From Myroides indicus (GTDB lineage: Bacteria; Bacteroidota; Bacteroidia; Flavobacteriales; Flavobacteriaceae), in assembly GCF_004364575.1 (NCBI RefSeq), contig NZ_SOAG01000015.1:1-64000 (forward strand): DNA of 64,000 bases, written 5' to 3'. Below, piece after piece: positions 35,233 to 43,939 of this stretch. Positions within the stretch are counted from its first letter, which is position 1. Each line of letters starts with the position of its first letter. Below the pieces are notes generated by a model. It had not been told where the DNA came from and did no database searches. It saw only the letters and a list, made by a program, of their open reading frames with translations. Both the position numbers and the translations under genes were made by a program.

Positions 35233-35361
35233 TGGATGAAAGTTAATCTCGATTTTTTAATAGTTAATAATTTTATTTCAATATTAATAAAAAAAATGAA
35301 ATGTTCAACACTATTCAAAAAAAATATTTAAATAAGGATTTTATATGTAAAGTTTTGTATG

Positions 35362-36333
35362 TTAATTAGTTGTTTGTTTTTCTTTAAATAATAAAGGGCT
35401 ATTCATTAATACAATGGAAGATAAGATAATCAAAATTCCCAACCATTGTATAAAAATTACATTTTCTCCTAATAAAAAGAAGGCTACTGTCACAGAGGCA
35501 GGGAGTTCCAAAGAAGAAACGATGCTGCCTAGCCCAACTCCTGTGATCGGAAACCCCATATTTAAAAAAATAGGAGGTAAGATTGTTCCAAATAAAGATA
35601 GGAGGATTCCCCAAGAATAAAAGATGCGCCAGTCAAAGTCGCGAACACTTGAACTGTTATCTGAAAAAGATTGATAAAATAAATACATTTTTTCAAAATT
35701 ATTTGGACCTATTTGTGTAATAAAAGCAAAAAGGAGAACAATTGCACTGGCACCAAAGAGCATAAACATGGTTCGTTTTGGGGCTGCCAAATGATTGGCT
35801 ATTTCTCCTGTAGAATACATTGTGGCAGCAAACGAACAAGCTCCTAAAAAACCAAAAATAGCTCCTCTGTAATCTAATTGGATTTCGCTGCCTAAAACAT
35901 TGGTTGCCAAAATTGTTCCGATAAGAATAAGAACAACACATGCTATTTTTAATTGAGAAGGAAAAGATTTGGTAATCAAACTTTCTATAACCACGCCGAT
36001 CCAAACCGATTGCATCAAAAGTACAACGGCAATAGAGGCGTCAATATAGCTAACAGCAATATAATACAGTACAGAAGTTAGTCCGATTGATGTGCCGCCT
36101 AACATTAAATTTCGGATGTCTTTTAAAGACGGATCTATTTCATTCAGTTTCTTTTTTCGGCATAAATTGATAATAAAAACGCCTAAAAGACCTAATAAAA
36201 CCTGAGCCAAAGTAACTTCAGCAGTTGTAAAACCTTCTTTATAAGCTAGTTTCACAAAAGATGCCAACATTCCGTAACTAGAAGCACCGATAGCTACCAA
36301 AAAAACTCCTTTAACTGTATTTTTCTCCTTCAT
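35362..36333 (-). CDS. EamA/DMT-superfamily permease
   Basis: 323 residues with ten membrane helices in two repeats of the EamA type. The first helix includes GVFLVAIGASSYGMLASFVKLAY; repeat 2 starts near YRGAIFGFLGACSFAATMYS and includes VSSLELPASVTVAFFLLGE. Substrate unknown (often amino acids or metabolites exported). The frame opens with TTG at 36354, but that codon is inside the -7 box, so the ATG at 36333 is the start. Confidence 0.85.
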   Translation of the reverse strand: MKEKNTVKGVFLVAIGASSYGMLASFVKLAYKEGFTTAEVTLAQVLLGLLGVFIINLCRKKKLNEIDPSLKDIRNLMLGGTSIGLTSVLYYIAVSYIDASIAVVLLMQSVWIGVVIESLITKSFPSQLKIACVVLILIGTILATNVLGSEIQLDYRGAIFGFLGACSFAATMYSTGEIANHLAAPKRTMFMLFGASAIVLLFAFITQIGPNNFEKMYLFYQSFSDNSSSVRDFDWRIFYSWGILLSLFGTILPPIFLNMGFPITGVGLGSIVSSLELPASVTVAFFLLGENVIFIQWLGILIILSSIVLMNSPLLFKEKQTTN

Positions 36334-36351
36334 AAGATATGCTTTGCAGTA

Positions 36352-36384
36352 CAAAATTAGTTAATTATTCCCTAGATCTAAAAG
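36352..36384 (-). promoter_or_regulatory. Promoter of the EamA permease (TTT-N21-TAATTTTG)
   Basis: On the minus strand TAATTTTG occupies 36359-36352 and a TTT element lies 21 bases upstream. Predicted start near 36345 leaves a leader of about 12 bases before the ATG at 36333. Confidence 0.5.
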
Positions 36385-36401
36385 ATAAAGAGTATTACAA
36401 A

Positions 36402-36430
36402 AAAGACGGCAAACTATCTTTGCCGTCTTT
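36402..36430 (-). terminator. Terminator of htpG
   Basis: AAAGACGGCAAA (36402-36413) / TTTGCCGTCTTT (36419-36430) perfect 12-bp stem, followed by TTTTT on the minus strand. Confidence 0.85.
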
Positions 36431-36462
36431 GATTGATATTACCGTAAAGTAAAATATTCAGA

Positions 36463-38319
36463 TTATTTAAGGTTTTTGAAACTTCTTTTTACAAAAGCGG
36501 TCAATTCTTCTCCTTTTAGTAAACCTTGTGAAAGTTTGGCTAAATCCAGGGCTTGTTTTATTTTCTCGTTTTTAACTTCCTCGTTGTTTTCACTAATCAA
36601 ATCTGAAGCTAAATCAGAGTTTGTGTTAATGATCAAATTGTACATTTCCGGAAAATTACCCATTCCAAACATACCTCCACCACCGGTTTGACTCATTTCT
36701 TTCATCCTTCTCATAAATTCAGGCTGAGTGATAATAAATGGTTCTGCTGTACTGTCCATTGCTTCTAGCTTTACCGTATATTTTTCTTTTGGAATAATAT
36801 TTTCAACAAAAGTTTGAAGGTTTTTTTGTTCGTCTTCCGACAATTTTGAAATCTGATTTTCTTCTTTTTTAATCAGGTTATTAATGTGATCTGCATCTAC
36901 ACGGGCAAAAGTCAGTTTTTCGTTGTCACTTTCTAGTTTTTGAATAAGGTGTGATACAATTGGAGAATCTAGTAATAATACCTGATACCCTTTTTCTTTA
37001 GCAGCAACTATATAGCTGTCTTGCAAATCTTTGTTTGAAGCATATAGAATAACCAGATTGCCATCTTTATCAGTTTGCAACTCTTTGGAGGCTTCTTTTA
37101 ACTCTTCTAAAGTATAATATTTACCATCAACCGTCGGGTATAACATAAACGCTCCTGCTTTATCGTAAAACTTATCTTCAGAAAGCATTCCGTATTCCAA
37201 AACTATTTTTATATCGTTCCATTTGCTCTCAAAGTCAGCCCTGTTATCGTTAAATAATGATTTGAGTTTGTCAGCAACTTTACGCGTAATATAGTTGGAG
37301 ATTTTTTTAACATTTCCATCTGCTTGCAAATAAGATCTCGAAACGTTTAACGGAATATCGGGAGAATCTATAACACCTTTCAGCATCGTTAAAAAATCAG
37401 GAACGATCCCTTCTACGTTATCGGTAACAAAAACCTGATTTTGGTATAACTGGATTTTGTCCTTTTGAATTTGCATATCCGCGTTTAATTTTGGAAAATA
37501 AAGTATTCCAGTCAAATTAAATGGATAATCAACATTAAGATGAATGTGAAATAAAGGGTCTTCAAACTGCATCGGATATAATTCGCGATAGAAATTTTTA
37601 TAGTCCTCTTCTGTTAAATCAGCAGGTTGTTTTGTCCACGCCGGTGCCGGGTTATTGATAATTGTATCTACCGTTTTCTTGTCATCGCCTTCCCCTTCTT
37701 CATGAGTGCCAAACTTAATCGGTACAGGCATAAATTTGTTGTACTTGGTAAGCAGCTCTCGTATTTTGTAATCTTCTAAAAATTCGGTTGAATCTTCTGC
37801 AATGTGAAGGACAATTTCTGTTCCTCGGTCTGTCTTTTCTGTTTCTTCTAAACTGTATTCAGGACTTCCGTCACATGTCCAATGCGCTGCAGGCTCACCT
37901 TTGTAAGATTTTGTAAAAATTTCTACTTTGTCGGCAACCATAAAAGCAGAATAGAATCCTAAACCAAAATGACCTATTATTCCGGCATCTTTAGCAGTAT
38001 CTTTATATTTTTCTAAAAACTCCTCTGCACCCGAAAAGGCAACTTGGTTAATATACTTTTCTACTTCTTCTTTCGTCATCCCGATTCCCTGATCAATGAT
38101 GTGAAGCTTCTTATTTTCTTTATCTATCCTAACTTCTATAATAGGATTTCCGTATTCAACTTTTGCTTCGCCAATACTAGTCAGGTGTTTTAATTTTAGC
38201 GTTGCATCTGTAGCGTTAGATATTAACTCTCTTAAAAAAATTTCGTGATCGCTGTACAAGAACTTTTTGATAAGCGGAAAAATATTTTCCACTGTAACGT
38301 TAATTTTTCCAGATGTCAT
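36463..38319 (-). CDS. htpG: Molecular chaperone HtpG (Hsp90)
   Basis: 618-residue cytosolic ATP-dependent chaperone. The GHKL ATP-binding domain shows FLRELISNATDA near residue 28, IDQGIGMT near 75 and IGHFGLGFYSAFMV near 115, followed by the middle domain (LNVSRSYLQAD) and the C-terminal dimerisation domain. Length matches the family. It is transcribed alone; a sigma-54-like GG-N10-GA element, shared with grpE-dnaJ, lies 55-70 bases upstream. A glycine/methionine-rich loop (TGGGGMFGMGNFPEM) in the C-terminal part is typical for the phylum. Confidence 0.97.
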   Translation of the reverse strand: MTSGKINVTVENIFPLIKKFLYSDHEIFLRELISNATDATLKLKHLTSIGEAKVEYGNPIIEVRIDKENKKLHIIDQGIGMTKEEVEKYINQVAFSGAEEFLEKYKDTAKDAGIIGHFGLGFYSAFMVADKVEIFTKSYKGEPAAHWTCDGSPEYSLEETEKTDRGTEIVLHIAEDSTEFLEDYKIRELLTKYNKFMPVPIKFGTHEEGEGDDKKTVDTIINNPAPAWTKQPADLTEEDYKNFYRELYPMQFEDPLFHIHLNVDYPFNLTGILYFPKLNADMQIQKDKIQLYQNQVFVTDNVEGIVPDFLTMLKGVIDSPDIPLNVSRSYLQADGNVKKISNYITRKVADKLKSLFNDNRADFESKWNDIKIVLEYGMLSEDKFYDKAGAFMLYPTVDGKYYTLEELKEASKELQTDKDGNLVILYASNKDLQDSYIVAAKEKGYQVLLLDSPIVSHLIQKLESDNEKLTFARVDADHINNLIKKEENQISKLSEDEQKNLQTFVENIIPKEKYTVKLEAMDSTAEPFIITQPEFMRRMKEMSQTGGGGMFGMGNFPEMYNLIINTNSDLASDLISENNEEVKNEKIKQALDLAKLSQGLLKGEELTAFVKRSFKNLK

Positions 38320-38373
38320 AATTATATTAATTAGATGTTTTATTTTTTTAATAAATTTACATTACTCAATTAC

Positions 38374-38414
38374 TCAAAAAAGATACCAATAGAAATTAGA
38401 GTGTCAATTTGTCA
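38374..38414 (-). promoter_or_regulatory. Sigma-54-like promoter of htpG with TGACA half-sites
   Basis: Read on the minus strand, TTGGTATCTTTTTTGA (38389-38374) has GG and GA separated by 10 bases. Upstream lie two direct TGACA half-sites (38414-38410 and 38406-38402) 3 bases apart, ending 12 bases before TTGG. The layout matches the region before grpE. No TAnnTTTG box was seen here. Confidence 0.5.
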
Positions 38415-38483
38415 GAATGTATTTTTTTTAAAAAAAGAGAGTTTTAAGTTAAAAATTTGTATAATTGTAGAGAAAAAAATGAT

Positions 38484-38942
38484 ATGAAAAAGTTATTAGT
38501 ATTTGGATTTATCGGATTAATGGTAGTTTCGTGTAAACCAACCATGGACACAAAATCTCAGCTAGGTTTAAAAGGAAACTGGACCTTGACAAGTATTACT
38601 CACATAGGTGGAGAATATGTGAAAGTAAATTCGTTTAATATTGCTGATGCTCATTGCTTTGAAGGCAGTCAGTGGAAATTTGTTTCAAATAACAATTCGG
38701 GGTCACTTTCTTTAAACAAAGGAGGAGACTGTCCGCATTTTGAAAGTAGTTTTAAATGGACAGTGACACCAAACAGCGATTTTGAATTTAAATTTATTGA
38801 TGAAGGCGTAAAGGCTAAACACGTTACAACAGGCTATAAGATGAAAGTGAAAAATCAGTCTGCAAATTCTTTTGAACTTGTAGATAAGTTTTACGCTGGC
38901 GGACAAAGCTATGATGTAACCTATCATTTTGAAAGAAACTAA
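38484..38942 (+). CDS. Lipocalin-like lipoprotein
   Basis: 152 residues; the start at 38484 gives the lipoprotein leader MKKLLVFGFIGLMVVSC (lipobox VVSC). The TTG at 38457 would disrupt it. The mature part resembles lipocalin-like proteins of Bacteroidota: GLKGNWTLTSITHIGG, then beta strands with CFEGSQWKF and DCPHFESSFKW, ending in TYHFERN. Two cysteines could form a disulfide. Ligand unknown. It is 16 bases ahead of the OmpA lipoprotein and probably co-transcribed. Confidence 0.8.
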   Translation: MKKLLVFGFIGLMVVSCKPTMDTKSQLGLKGNWTLTSITHIGGEYVKVNSFNIADAHCFEGSQWKFVSNNNSGSLSLNKGGDCPHFESSFKWTVTPNSDFEFKFIDEGVKAKHVTTGYKMKVKNQSANSFELVDKFYAGGQSYDVTYHFERN

Positions 38943-38958
38943 AAAGAAAAACAACATT

Positions 38959-39663
38959 ATGAAAAAAGTAACAACATTTGCGCTGGCAGGGACGATGCTG
39001 GTAAGTTCATTAGCTTTTACAAGCTGTGATTCTATAAAAAATGCTAATAACACCCAAAAAGGAGCTGCAATAGGAGCTGCAGGAGGAGCAATTATAGGAG
39101 GAGTTTTAGGAAATAATGTAGGAAAAGGAGGGAATAGCGCTTTAGGAGCAGTTTTAGGTGGTGTAATCGGAGGAGCAGCCGGAGGTGTCATTGGAAATAA
39201 AATGGATAAACAAGCTCGCGAAATTAAAGAAACAGTACCGGGAGCAGAGGTAGAAAGAGTAGGAGAAGGAATTCGTCTTGTTTTGGGGGAAAACTCTGTA
39301 AACTTTAATCTTAATCAAGCTACTTTGACTGATAAAGCAAAACAAAACTTAGATAAGCTTGTAAAAGTTTTTAAAGATAATCCAGATACATATATCGATA
39401 TTTTTGGCTATACAGATATTACAGGAAAAGAAGAGTATAACTTAAAATTATCCAGACAAAGAGCAAATACAGTAAAAACCTATTTGTCACAAAACGGAGT
39501 TTCACCAAAGAGAATAAAAACGGAAGGAATGGGTATTGCAGATCCAATTGCTTCGAATGATACAGAAGCGGGAAGAGCAAAAAACAGACGTGTTGAATTT
39601 GCTATTCGTGCTAATGAGAAAATGATTGACGAAGCTCAGACAGAAGCTGCAGCTGCTTATTAA
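38959..39663 (+). CDS. OmpA-family lipoprotein with glycine zipper
   Basis: 234 residues with start at 38959 (lipoprotein leader ending in FTSC). A glycine-zipper segment (GAAIGAAGGAIIGGVLG and GAVLGGVIGGAAGGVIG) spans or packs on the membrane. The C-terminal OmpA peptidoglycan-binding domain has NFNLNQATLTDKAKQNL, DIFGYTDITGKEEYNLKLS and GRAKNRRVEFAI. It links the outer membrane to the cell wall. The upstream ATG at 38929 overlaps the lipocalin gene and lacks a signal. Confidence 0.92.
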   Translation: MKKVTTFALAGTMLVSSLAFTSCDSIKNANNTQKGAAIGAAGGAIIGGVLGNNVGKGGNSALGAVLGGVIGGAAGGVIGNKMDKQAREIKETVPGAEVERVGEGIRLVLGENSVNFNLNQATLTDKAKQNLDKLVKVFKDNPDTYIDIFGYTDITGKEEYNLKLSRQRANTVKTYLSQNGVSPKRIKTEGMGIADPIASNDTEAGRAKNRRVEFAIRANEKMIDEAQTEAAAAY

Positions 39664-39688
39664 AAAATTAAACTTTTACCTTGAGATA

Positions 39689-39722
39689 AAAAAATGGGAT
39701 TTTATTACAATCCCATTTTTTT
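39689..39722 (+). terminator. Terminator of the lipocalin-OmpA unit
   Basis: AAAAAATGGGATT / AATCCCATTTTTT with a 6-7-base loop and terminal T run, about 25 bases after the OmpA stop. Confidence 0.85.
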
Positions 39723-39837
39723 GTAATGATAACAAATTGCTTACAGTTCTTTTGTTCTTAAAAGAAAGATTGAATTAGCACAATAACAATATTGATAAGT
39801 TTAACAATTAACGTAATCATATTTCTCCGTTTTTAAA

Positions 39838-41376
39838 TTAACAATCAATACACTTTAATTCGTTTTGTTCTGTCATCTCATAAATATGAATACCTTTTTG
39901 CAAAAAGTCATCATCAGATAAAACAGGCTCTATATTTTGATTCAAAATAATTCTTTTTCCTTTTGGAACATAAATATAATACTTTATTTTGGAATTAAGA
40001 TTAGTGAATTCTTTCTTTGTTAAATTTAAAATTTGATCAGATATAAGTAAGGTGTTGTCTGCTAGTCTGTAGTTAATAGCATTGAAATTATGAGAATAAT
40101 TTAAGCTTTGTTTTTTTCCTTTTGCAGTATATCGGGTTAATAAGCTTCCCTCAATTTCTATTTTAGTATAAATATTATCTTGAAATGTTGGCAATATTTC
40201 TATTTCTACCGGTGTTTCTTTTAGATTTTCAGGGTGTATAAAATTGGAGTAAAGAGCAAGGGTGTCTGAATTATTATTAAAAAAATCTTCTGAAACCACA
40301 GCAATTTTTAACGCATCTGTAGTTTGTATATCAAAAATGCTGTCGCGAGTTATGGTTATCGCATTTTTACTGTATTCAAATCTGGAAGTATAATTTTTGA
40401 AATCCATAAACGGAATGCAGAATAAAACAAAACTTAAAATCCACAATACAAATAGTGTGATGCAGGTAGCAAAAACGTATTTTAGGTGAGGATATAATAG
40501 TTTAAGTCCGATGAGGAATATTCCGATAACCGGCAAAAAAGTTATTCCTGCCAACAAACAAATAAGTGCCCAATAAGGATAGATATCTGTGTATACAGGG
40601 AAATCGCTTTGGGCAATTTCAGTGATCAAAAAATCTTGGTTTATAATAAATATGGTAAAACCAATGGCGAGCGAAATAAAAGAGGAAATTGCACAAAAAA
40701 TAAATAGTATACCAAAAATAGTCCTAATCCATTTAGCGCTATTTTTACCAGCTGTTTTTGTCTGTCTTTTAACGTTGTCGTAGTCAATATTATTGATCTT
40801 ATCGGTTACGTAATTTACATTCTCTCTAACTTTTTTTTCGATCGTGTTAATATTGATAGGTTCGCCGTGCATTTCTAAAATTTGAGAAGTGGTTTTGGCT
40901 TCCGGCATTATTATCCATAAAATAAAATACAATAAAATTCCGGTACCGTAAAAAAATACCAAAATCAAAAAAATGAGTCTAACCCATACAACATCAATTT
41001 TGAAATAGTGTGCTAATCCGGCTAAAACACCTCCTACCATAGCTTTTTCTCCATCCCGGTAAAGTTTGCCTTGTTTTCTATAACGACTCTCCTGTTTTGA
41101 AAATTCATTATCATCTTCTAATACATAATCTTCAGGATTTCCCATAATAGAAATAATTTCCTGTACGTCTGTAACAGTTATTACTTGATTAGTATCGTTT
41201 AATCTTTCTGAAAATAACTCTGCTATTCTAATTTCTATATCGTGAATTACTTCATCTCTTTCTTCAAGAGGAATTGATTGTTTTATAGTGTTTAGATATT
41301 GATCCAGCTTATGAAATGCATTTTCATCAATGTGAAAAATACTTCCTCCTATATTTACAGTTAATGTTTTATTCAT
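39838..41376 (-). CDS. PspC-domain membrane protein
   Basis: 512 residues. The N-terminal cytosolic segment (NIGGSIFHIDENAFHKLDQYL, then VIHDIEIRIAELFSERL) is a sensor-like region seen in PadR-linked proteins. A PspC domain follows (about residues 105-160, YRDGEKAMVGGVLAGLAHYFKIDVVW). Three or four further helices precede a C-terminal soluble beta domain (about 335-512) resembling the adhesin/DUF-type domains of these proteins. The gene overlaps padR by 8 bases; membrane-stress regulation is likely from this pairing. The ending ELKCIDC contains two cysteines. Confidence 0.85.
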   Translation of the reverse strand: MNKTLTVNIGGSIFHIDENAFHKLDQYLNTIKQSIPLEERDEVIHDIEIRIAELFSERLNDTNQVITVTDVQEIISIMGNPEDYVLEDDNEFSKQESRYRKQGKLYRDGEKAMVGGVLAGLAHYFKIDVVWVRLIFLILVFFYGTGILLYFILWIIMPEAKTTSQILEMHGEPININTIEKKVRENVNYVTDKINNIDYDNVKRQTKTAGKNSAKWIRTIFGILFIFCAISSFISLAIGFTIFIINQDFLITEIAQSDFPVYTDIYPYWALICLLAGITFLPVIGIFLIGLKLLYPHLKYVFATCITLFVLWILSFVLFCIPFMDFKNYTSRFEYSKNAITITRDSIFDIQTTDALKIAVVSEDFFNNNSDTLALYSNFIHPENLKETPVEIEILPTFQDNIYTKIEIEGSLLTRYTAKGKKQSLNYSHNFNAINYRLADNTLLISDQILNLTKKEFTNLNSKIKYYIYVPKGKRIILNQNIEPVLSDDDFLQKGIHIYEMTEQNELKCIDC

Positions 41377-41710
41377 TGTGATTATTTTTTGTGGTTATAG
41401 CTTCAACGGCAAATGATAATTCGTTCCAAGTAACAGCCAGTTCATTTAAAAATTTTTCTCCTTTATCTGTCAGCTTGTAGTATTTTCTGGGTGGACCTGA
41501 ATTTGATTCTTCCCATTTATAGGATAACAGATCATTGTTTTTTAAGCGGGTGAGCAGGGGGTAGACTGTTCCTTCAACTACTAAAAGCTTCACGTTTTTT
41601 AACTCTTCCAATATTTCAGAAGTATAGTAATCGCGCTCTTTTAAAATTGAAAGGATACAAAACTCTAATATGCCTTTCCGCATTTGGGCTTTTGTATTTT
41701 CAATATTCAT
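41369..41710 (-). CDS. PadR-family transcriptional repressor
   Basis: 113-residue winged-helix regulator with the PadR start pattern (AQMRKGILEFCILSILKERDYYTSEILEELK), the wing VEGTVYPLLTRLKNNDLLSYKW, then SGPPRKYYKLTDKGEKFL. It is first in a two-gene unit and probably represses it, as is common for PadR/PspC pairs. Ligand unknown. Confidence 0.92.
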   Translation of the reverse strand: MNIENTKAQMRKGILEFCILSILKERDYYTSEILEELKNVKLLVVEGTVYPLLTRLKNNDLLSYKWEESNSGPPRKYYKLTDKGEKFLNELAVTWNELSFAVEAITTKNNHNE

Positions 41711-41860
41711 AATCTAATTCTTTAATTACTATGCAAAGATATATATAAAAGAAGATACTATGTATTGCAAGGTAGTGTATATTAACATTAAATTAACTTT
41801 AAGAGCGTTGTTAATTTATTGCTTTATTTTTTTGTAACTTTATACAAAATCAATTTAAAT

Positions 41861-42316
41861 ATGAAGTTTACGGTTTCCAATATCAATAAATTTTTGTTTT
41901 TTAAGCTGCCTTCAGCTTATTGGTCGGGTGTGAGATTAAAAGAAATATCAGAAATAAGAGCCGTAACCACAGTAAAGTACGGATGGAAAAACCAAAACCC
42001 ATTTCAATCTATGTATTTTGCGGTACAAGCTATGGCGGCAGAACTTTCAACGGGCGCTTTAGTAATGAGTAAAATACATCAAAGCGGTAAAAAAATTTCA
42101 ATGTTAGTAGCAAACAATAATAGTACATTTACCAAAAAAGCCACAGGGAAGATTTTTTTTGTATGTGAGGATGGAGTTAAATTAGATGAGGCTCTAACAA
42201 AGGTTGTAGAAACGGGAGAAGGAGTAACTGTATGGATGCAGTCTGTAGGGAAAAATGAAAACGGAGAGCAGGTTTCTGTCATGAATTTTGAATGGACATT
42301 AAAATTAAAACGTTAA
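41861..42316 (+). CDS. DUF4442 hotdog-fold protein
   Basis: 151 residues; the start at 41861 (MKFTVSNINKF) was preferred to the TTG at 41819, which adds a hydrophobic run just after the intergenic region. The sequence KLPSAYWSGVRLKEI, then NPFQSMYFAVQAMAAELSTGAL, fits the thioesterase-like DUF4442 family. The activity has not been established for this family. The TIGR01777 epimerase gene follows after 7 bases. Confidence 0.78.
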   Translation: MKFTVSNINKFLFFKLPSAYWSGVRLKEISEIRAVTTVKYGWKNQNPFQSMYFAVQAMAAELSTGALVMSKIHQSGKKISMLVANNNSTFTKKATGKIFFVCEDGVKLDEALTKVVETGEGVTVWMQSVGKNENGEQVSVMNFEWTLKLKR

Positions 42317-42323
42317 TTGCTAT

Positions 42324-43223
42324 ATGAAAATTTTAATTACCGGTGCAACAGGTTTTATCGGCAAAAAGCTAGTCAAAGTACTTTTAAATCGCGGTTTTGA
42401 TATTCATTATTTGACTACTTCCGCTGATAAAATAAAAAAGTCAGACAGATATAAAGGTTTTTTTTGGAATCCTTCTAAAAATGAGATCGACACAGCTTGT
42501 TTACAGGGTGTAGAAGTTATTATTCATCTTGCGGGAGCTAATATATCGGGCTCCTGGTCTAAAGCAGGTAAAAAGAAAATTGAAGATAGCAGGGTAATTC
42601 CAACTTGTTTTTTAAACGAAAAGTTAAAAAATACACCTCATAAAGTAAAACGGGTTATAGCAGCTTCAGCGATAGGGATTTATGAAGATATAGGTCAAGT
42701 CCAAACCGAAGCCAATTTTAACCTTGCGGATAATTTTTTAGGTAATGTAGTCCAAAAATGGGAAACAGCAAGCCTCAGCTTTTCAAAGCAGGATATTGAA
42801 GTTTGTATCATCCGAATCGGACTCGTGCTGTCAGCTGACGGTGGAGCACTGCCTATCATGGCAAAAGTGACAAAGAATAATTTGGGCAGTGTAGCAGGAA
42901 ATGGCAAACAGTATTATTCATGGATTCATATCGAAGATTTACTTGGTATTTTTGAATATGCAATTAATAACAAGCTCAGCGGAGTTTATAATGCTGTAGC
43001 TCCTGTACCCGAAACTAATCAGGTCTTTACCTATACGCTGGCAGAGGTACTCCATAAAAAAGTTTATTTGACAACACCCTCTTGGTTATTAAAGTTGTTA
43101 TTGGGTGAAAAATCATTACTGCTTCTGGGCGGACAAAATGTATCGTGCAGTAAAATTGTAAAAAAAGGATATTACTTTAAATACCCTAAACTAAAAAACG
43201 CTTTGATAGCTATTTTTAGCTGA
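42324..43223 (+). CDS. TIGR01777 family epimerase (NAD-dependent, SDR type)
   Basis: 299-residue extended SDR protein. Rossmann glycine motif ITGATGFIGKKLV at residues 4-16, VIIHLAGANISGSWSKAGKK near residue 69, and the C-terminal DUF1731 region. Members are related to E. coli YfcH; substrate unknown. It is linked to the DUF4442 gene by 7 bases. Confidence 0.9.
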   Translation: MKILITGATGFIGKKLVKVLLNRGFDIHYLTTSADKIKKSDRYKGFFWNPSKNEIDTACLQGVEVIIHLAGANISGSWSKAGKKKIEDSRVIPTCFLNEKLKNTPHKVKRVIAASAIGIYEDIGQVQTEANFNLADNFLGNVVQKWETASLSFSKQDIEVCIIRIGLVLSADGGALPIMAKVTKNNLGSVAGNGKQYYSWIHIEDLLGIFEYAINNKLSGVYNAVAPVPETNQVFTYTLAEVLHKKVYLTTPSWLLKLLLGEKSLLLLGGQNVSCSKIVKKGYYFKYPKLKNALIAIFS

Positions 43224-43276
43224 AACAAAGATTGACGCCTTAATTTCTCTTTATGTAATCCTAAAATATAAAATAA

Positions 43277-43316
43277 TGTCAAAATGACATAAAAGTGCAA
43301 TTGGCAAAGGATTTGA
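43277..43316 (+). promoter_or_regulatory. Sigma-54-like promoter of grpE-dnaJ with TGTCA/TGACA dyad
   Basis: TTGGCAAAGGATTTGA (43301-43316) has GG-N10-GA spacing and close identity to the -24/-12 consensus apart from A for C at -12. ATGTCA-AAA-TGACAT (43276-43290) is a perfect dyad ending 10-11 bases upstream. The same arrangement precedes htpG. Confidence 0.5.
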
Positions 43317-43353
43317 TTGTAGGACAGCGGACAACAAAATATTATTCCGAATT

Positions 43354-43905
43354 ATGAGTACTGAAAATAAAGATAAACAAGACGAAAATAAAGACATTCA
43401 GCAAGATATAGATCAAACTACTGAGGTAAATGAAGAAGTAGAAAATACAGCGGTACCGAATGTTGAAGAAGATTTGAAAAATAAACTGGCAGACGAAAAA
43501 GATAAATTTATCCGTTTGTTTGCTGAGTTTGAAAACTATAAAAGAAGAACGTCAAAAGAGCGTTTGGAATTGTTTAAGACAGCCGGAGAGGAGATTATGA
43601 AAGTTTTACTTCCTGTGTTAGACGATTTTGATAGAGCTGTGTCAGAGTTGGAGAAAGAAGGAGAAAGTGACCATTTGACAGGAATTAAGTTGATTTCATC
43701 CAAATTAAAAGATACCTTGAAAGGAAAAGGATTAGAGGAAGTAATTATTAATGCAGGAGATAGCTTTGATGCCGATGTGTCGGAAGCAGTAACTCAAATT
43801 CCTGCAGGGGATGATATGAAGGGTAAGATAGTAGATGTAATAGAAAGAGGTTATAAATTAGGAGATAAAATTATTCGTTTTCCTAAGGTGGTAATAGGAC
43901 AGTAA
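43354..43905 (+). CDS. grpE: Nucleotide exchange factor GrpE
   Basis: 183-residue cochaperone that releases ADP from DnaK. The disordered acidic N-terminus (ENKDKQDENKDIQQDIDQ) leads to a long coiled coil (ADEKDKFIRLFAEFENYKRR) and a C-terminal beta domain (FDADVSEAVTQIPAGDDMKGKIVDV) of the family. dnaK itself is not in the window. It is 34 bases before dnaJ. Confidence 0.95.
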   Translation: MSTENKDKQDENKDIQQDIDQTTEVNEEVENTAVPNVEEDLKNKLADEKDKFIRLFAEFENYKRRTSKERLELFKTAGEEIMKVLLPVLDDFDRAVSELEKEGESDHLTGIKLISSKLKDTLKGKGLEEVIINAGDSFDADVSEAVTQIPAGDDMKGKIVDVIERGYKLGDKIIRFPKVVIGQ

Positions 43906-43939
43906 TCTTTCGGGAGGGAAATATTAAGATAGAAGCAAA

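Noticed and set aside
36334..36354. TTG start at 36354 for the EamA permease
   Set aside because: The codon is part of the TAATTTTG promoter box.
38712..39191. 159-codon minus-strand frame rich in proline and alanine
   Set aside because: Antisense of the glycine zipper of the OmpA lipoprotein; not a protein-like sequence.
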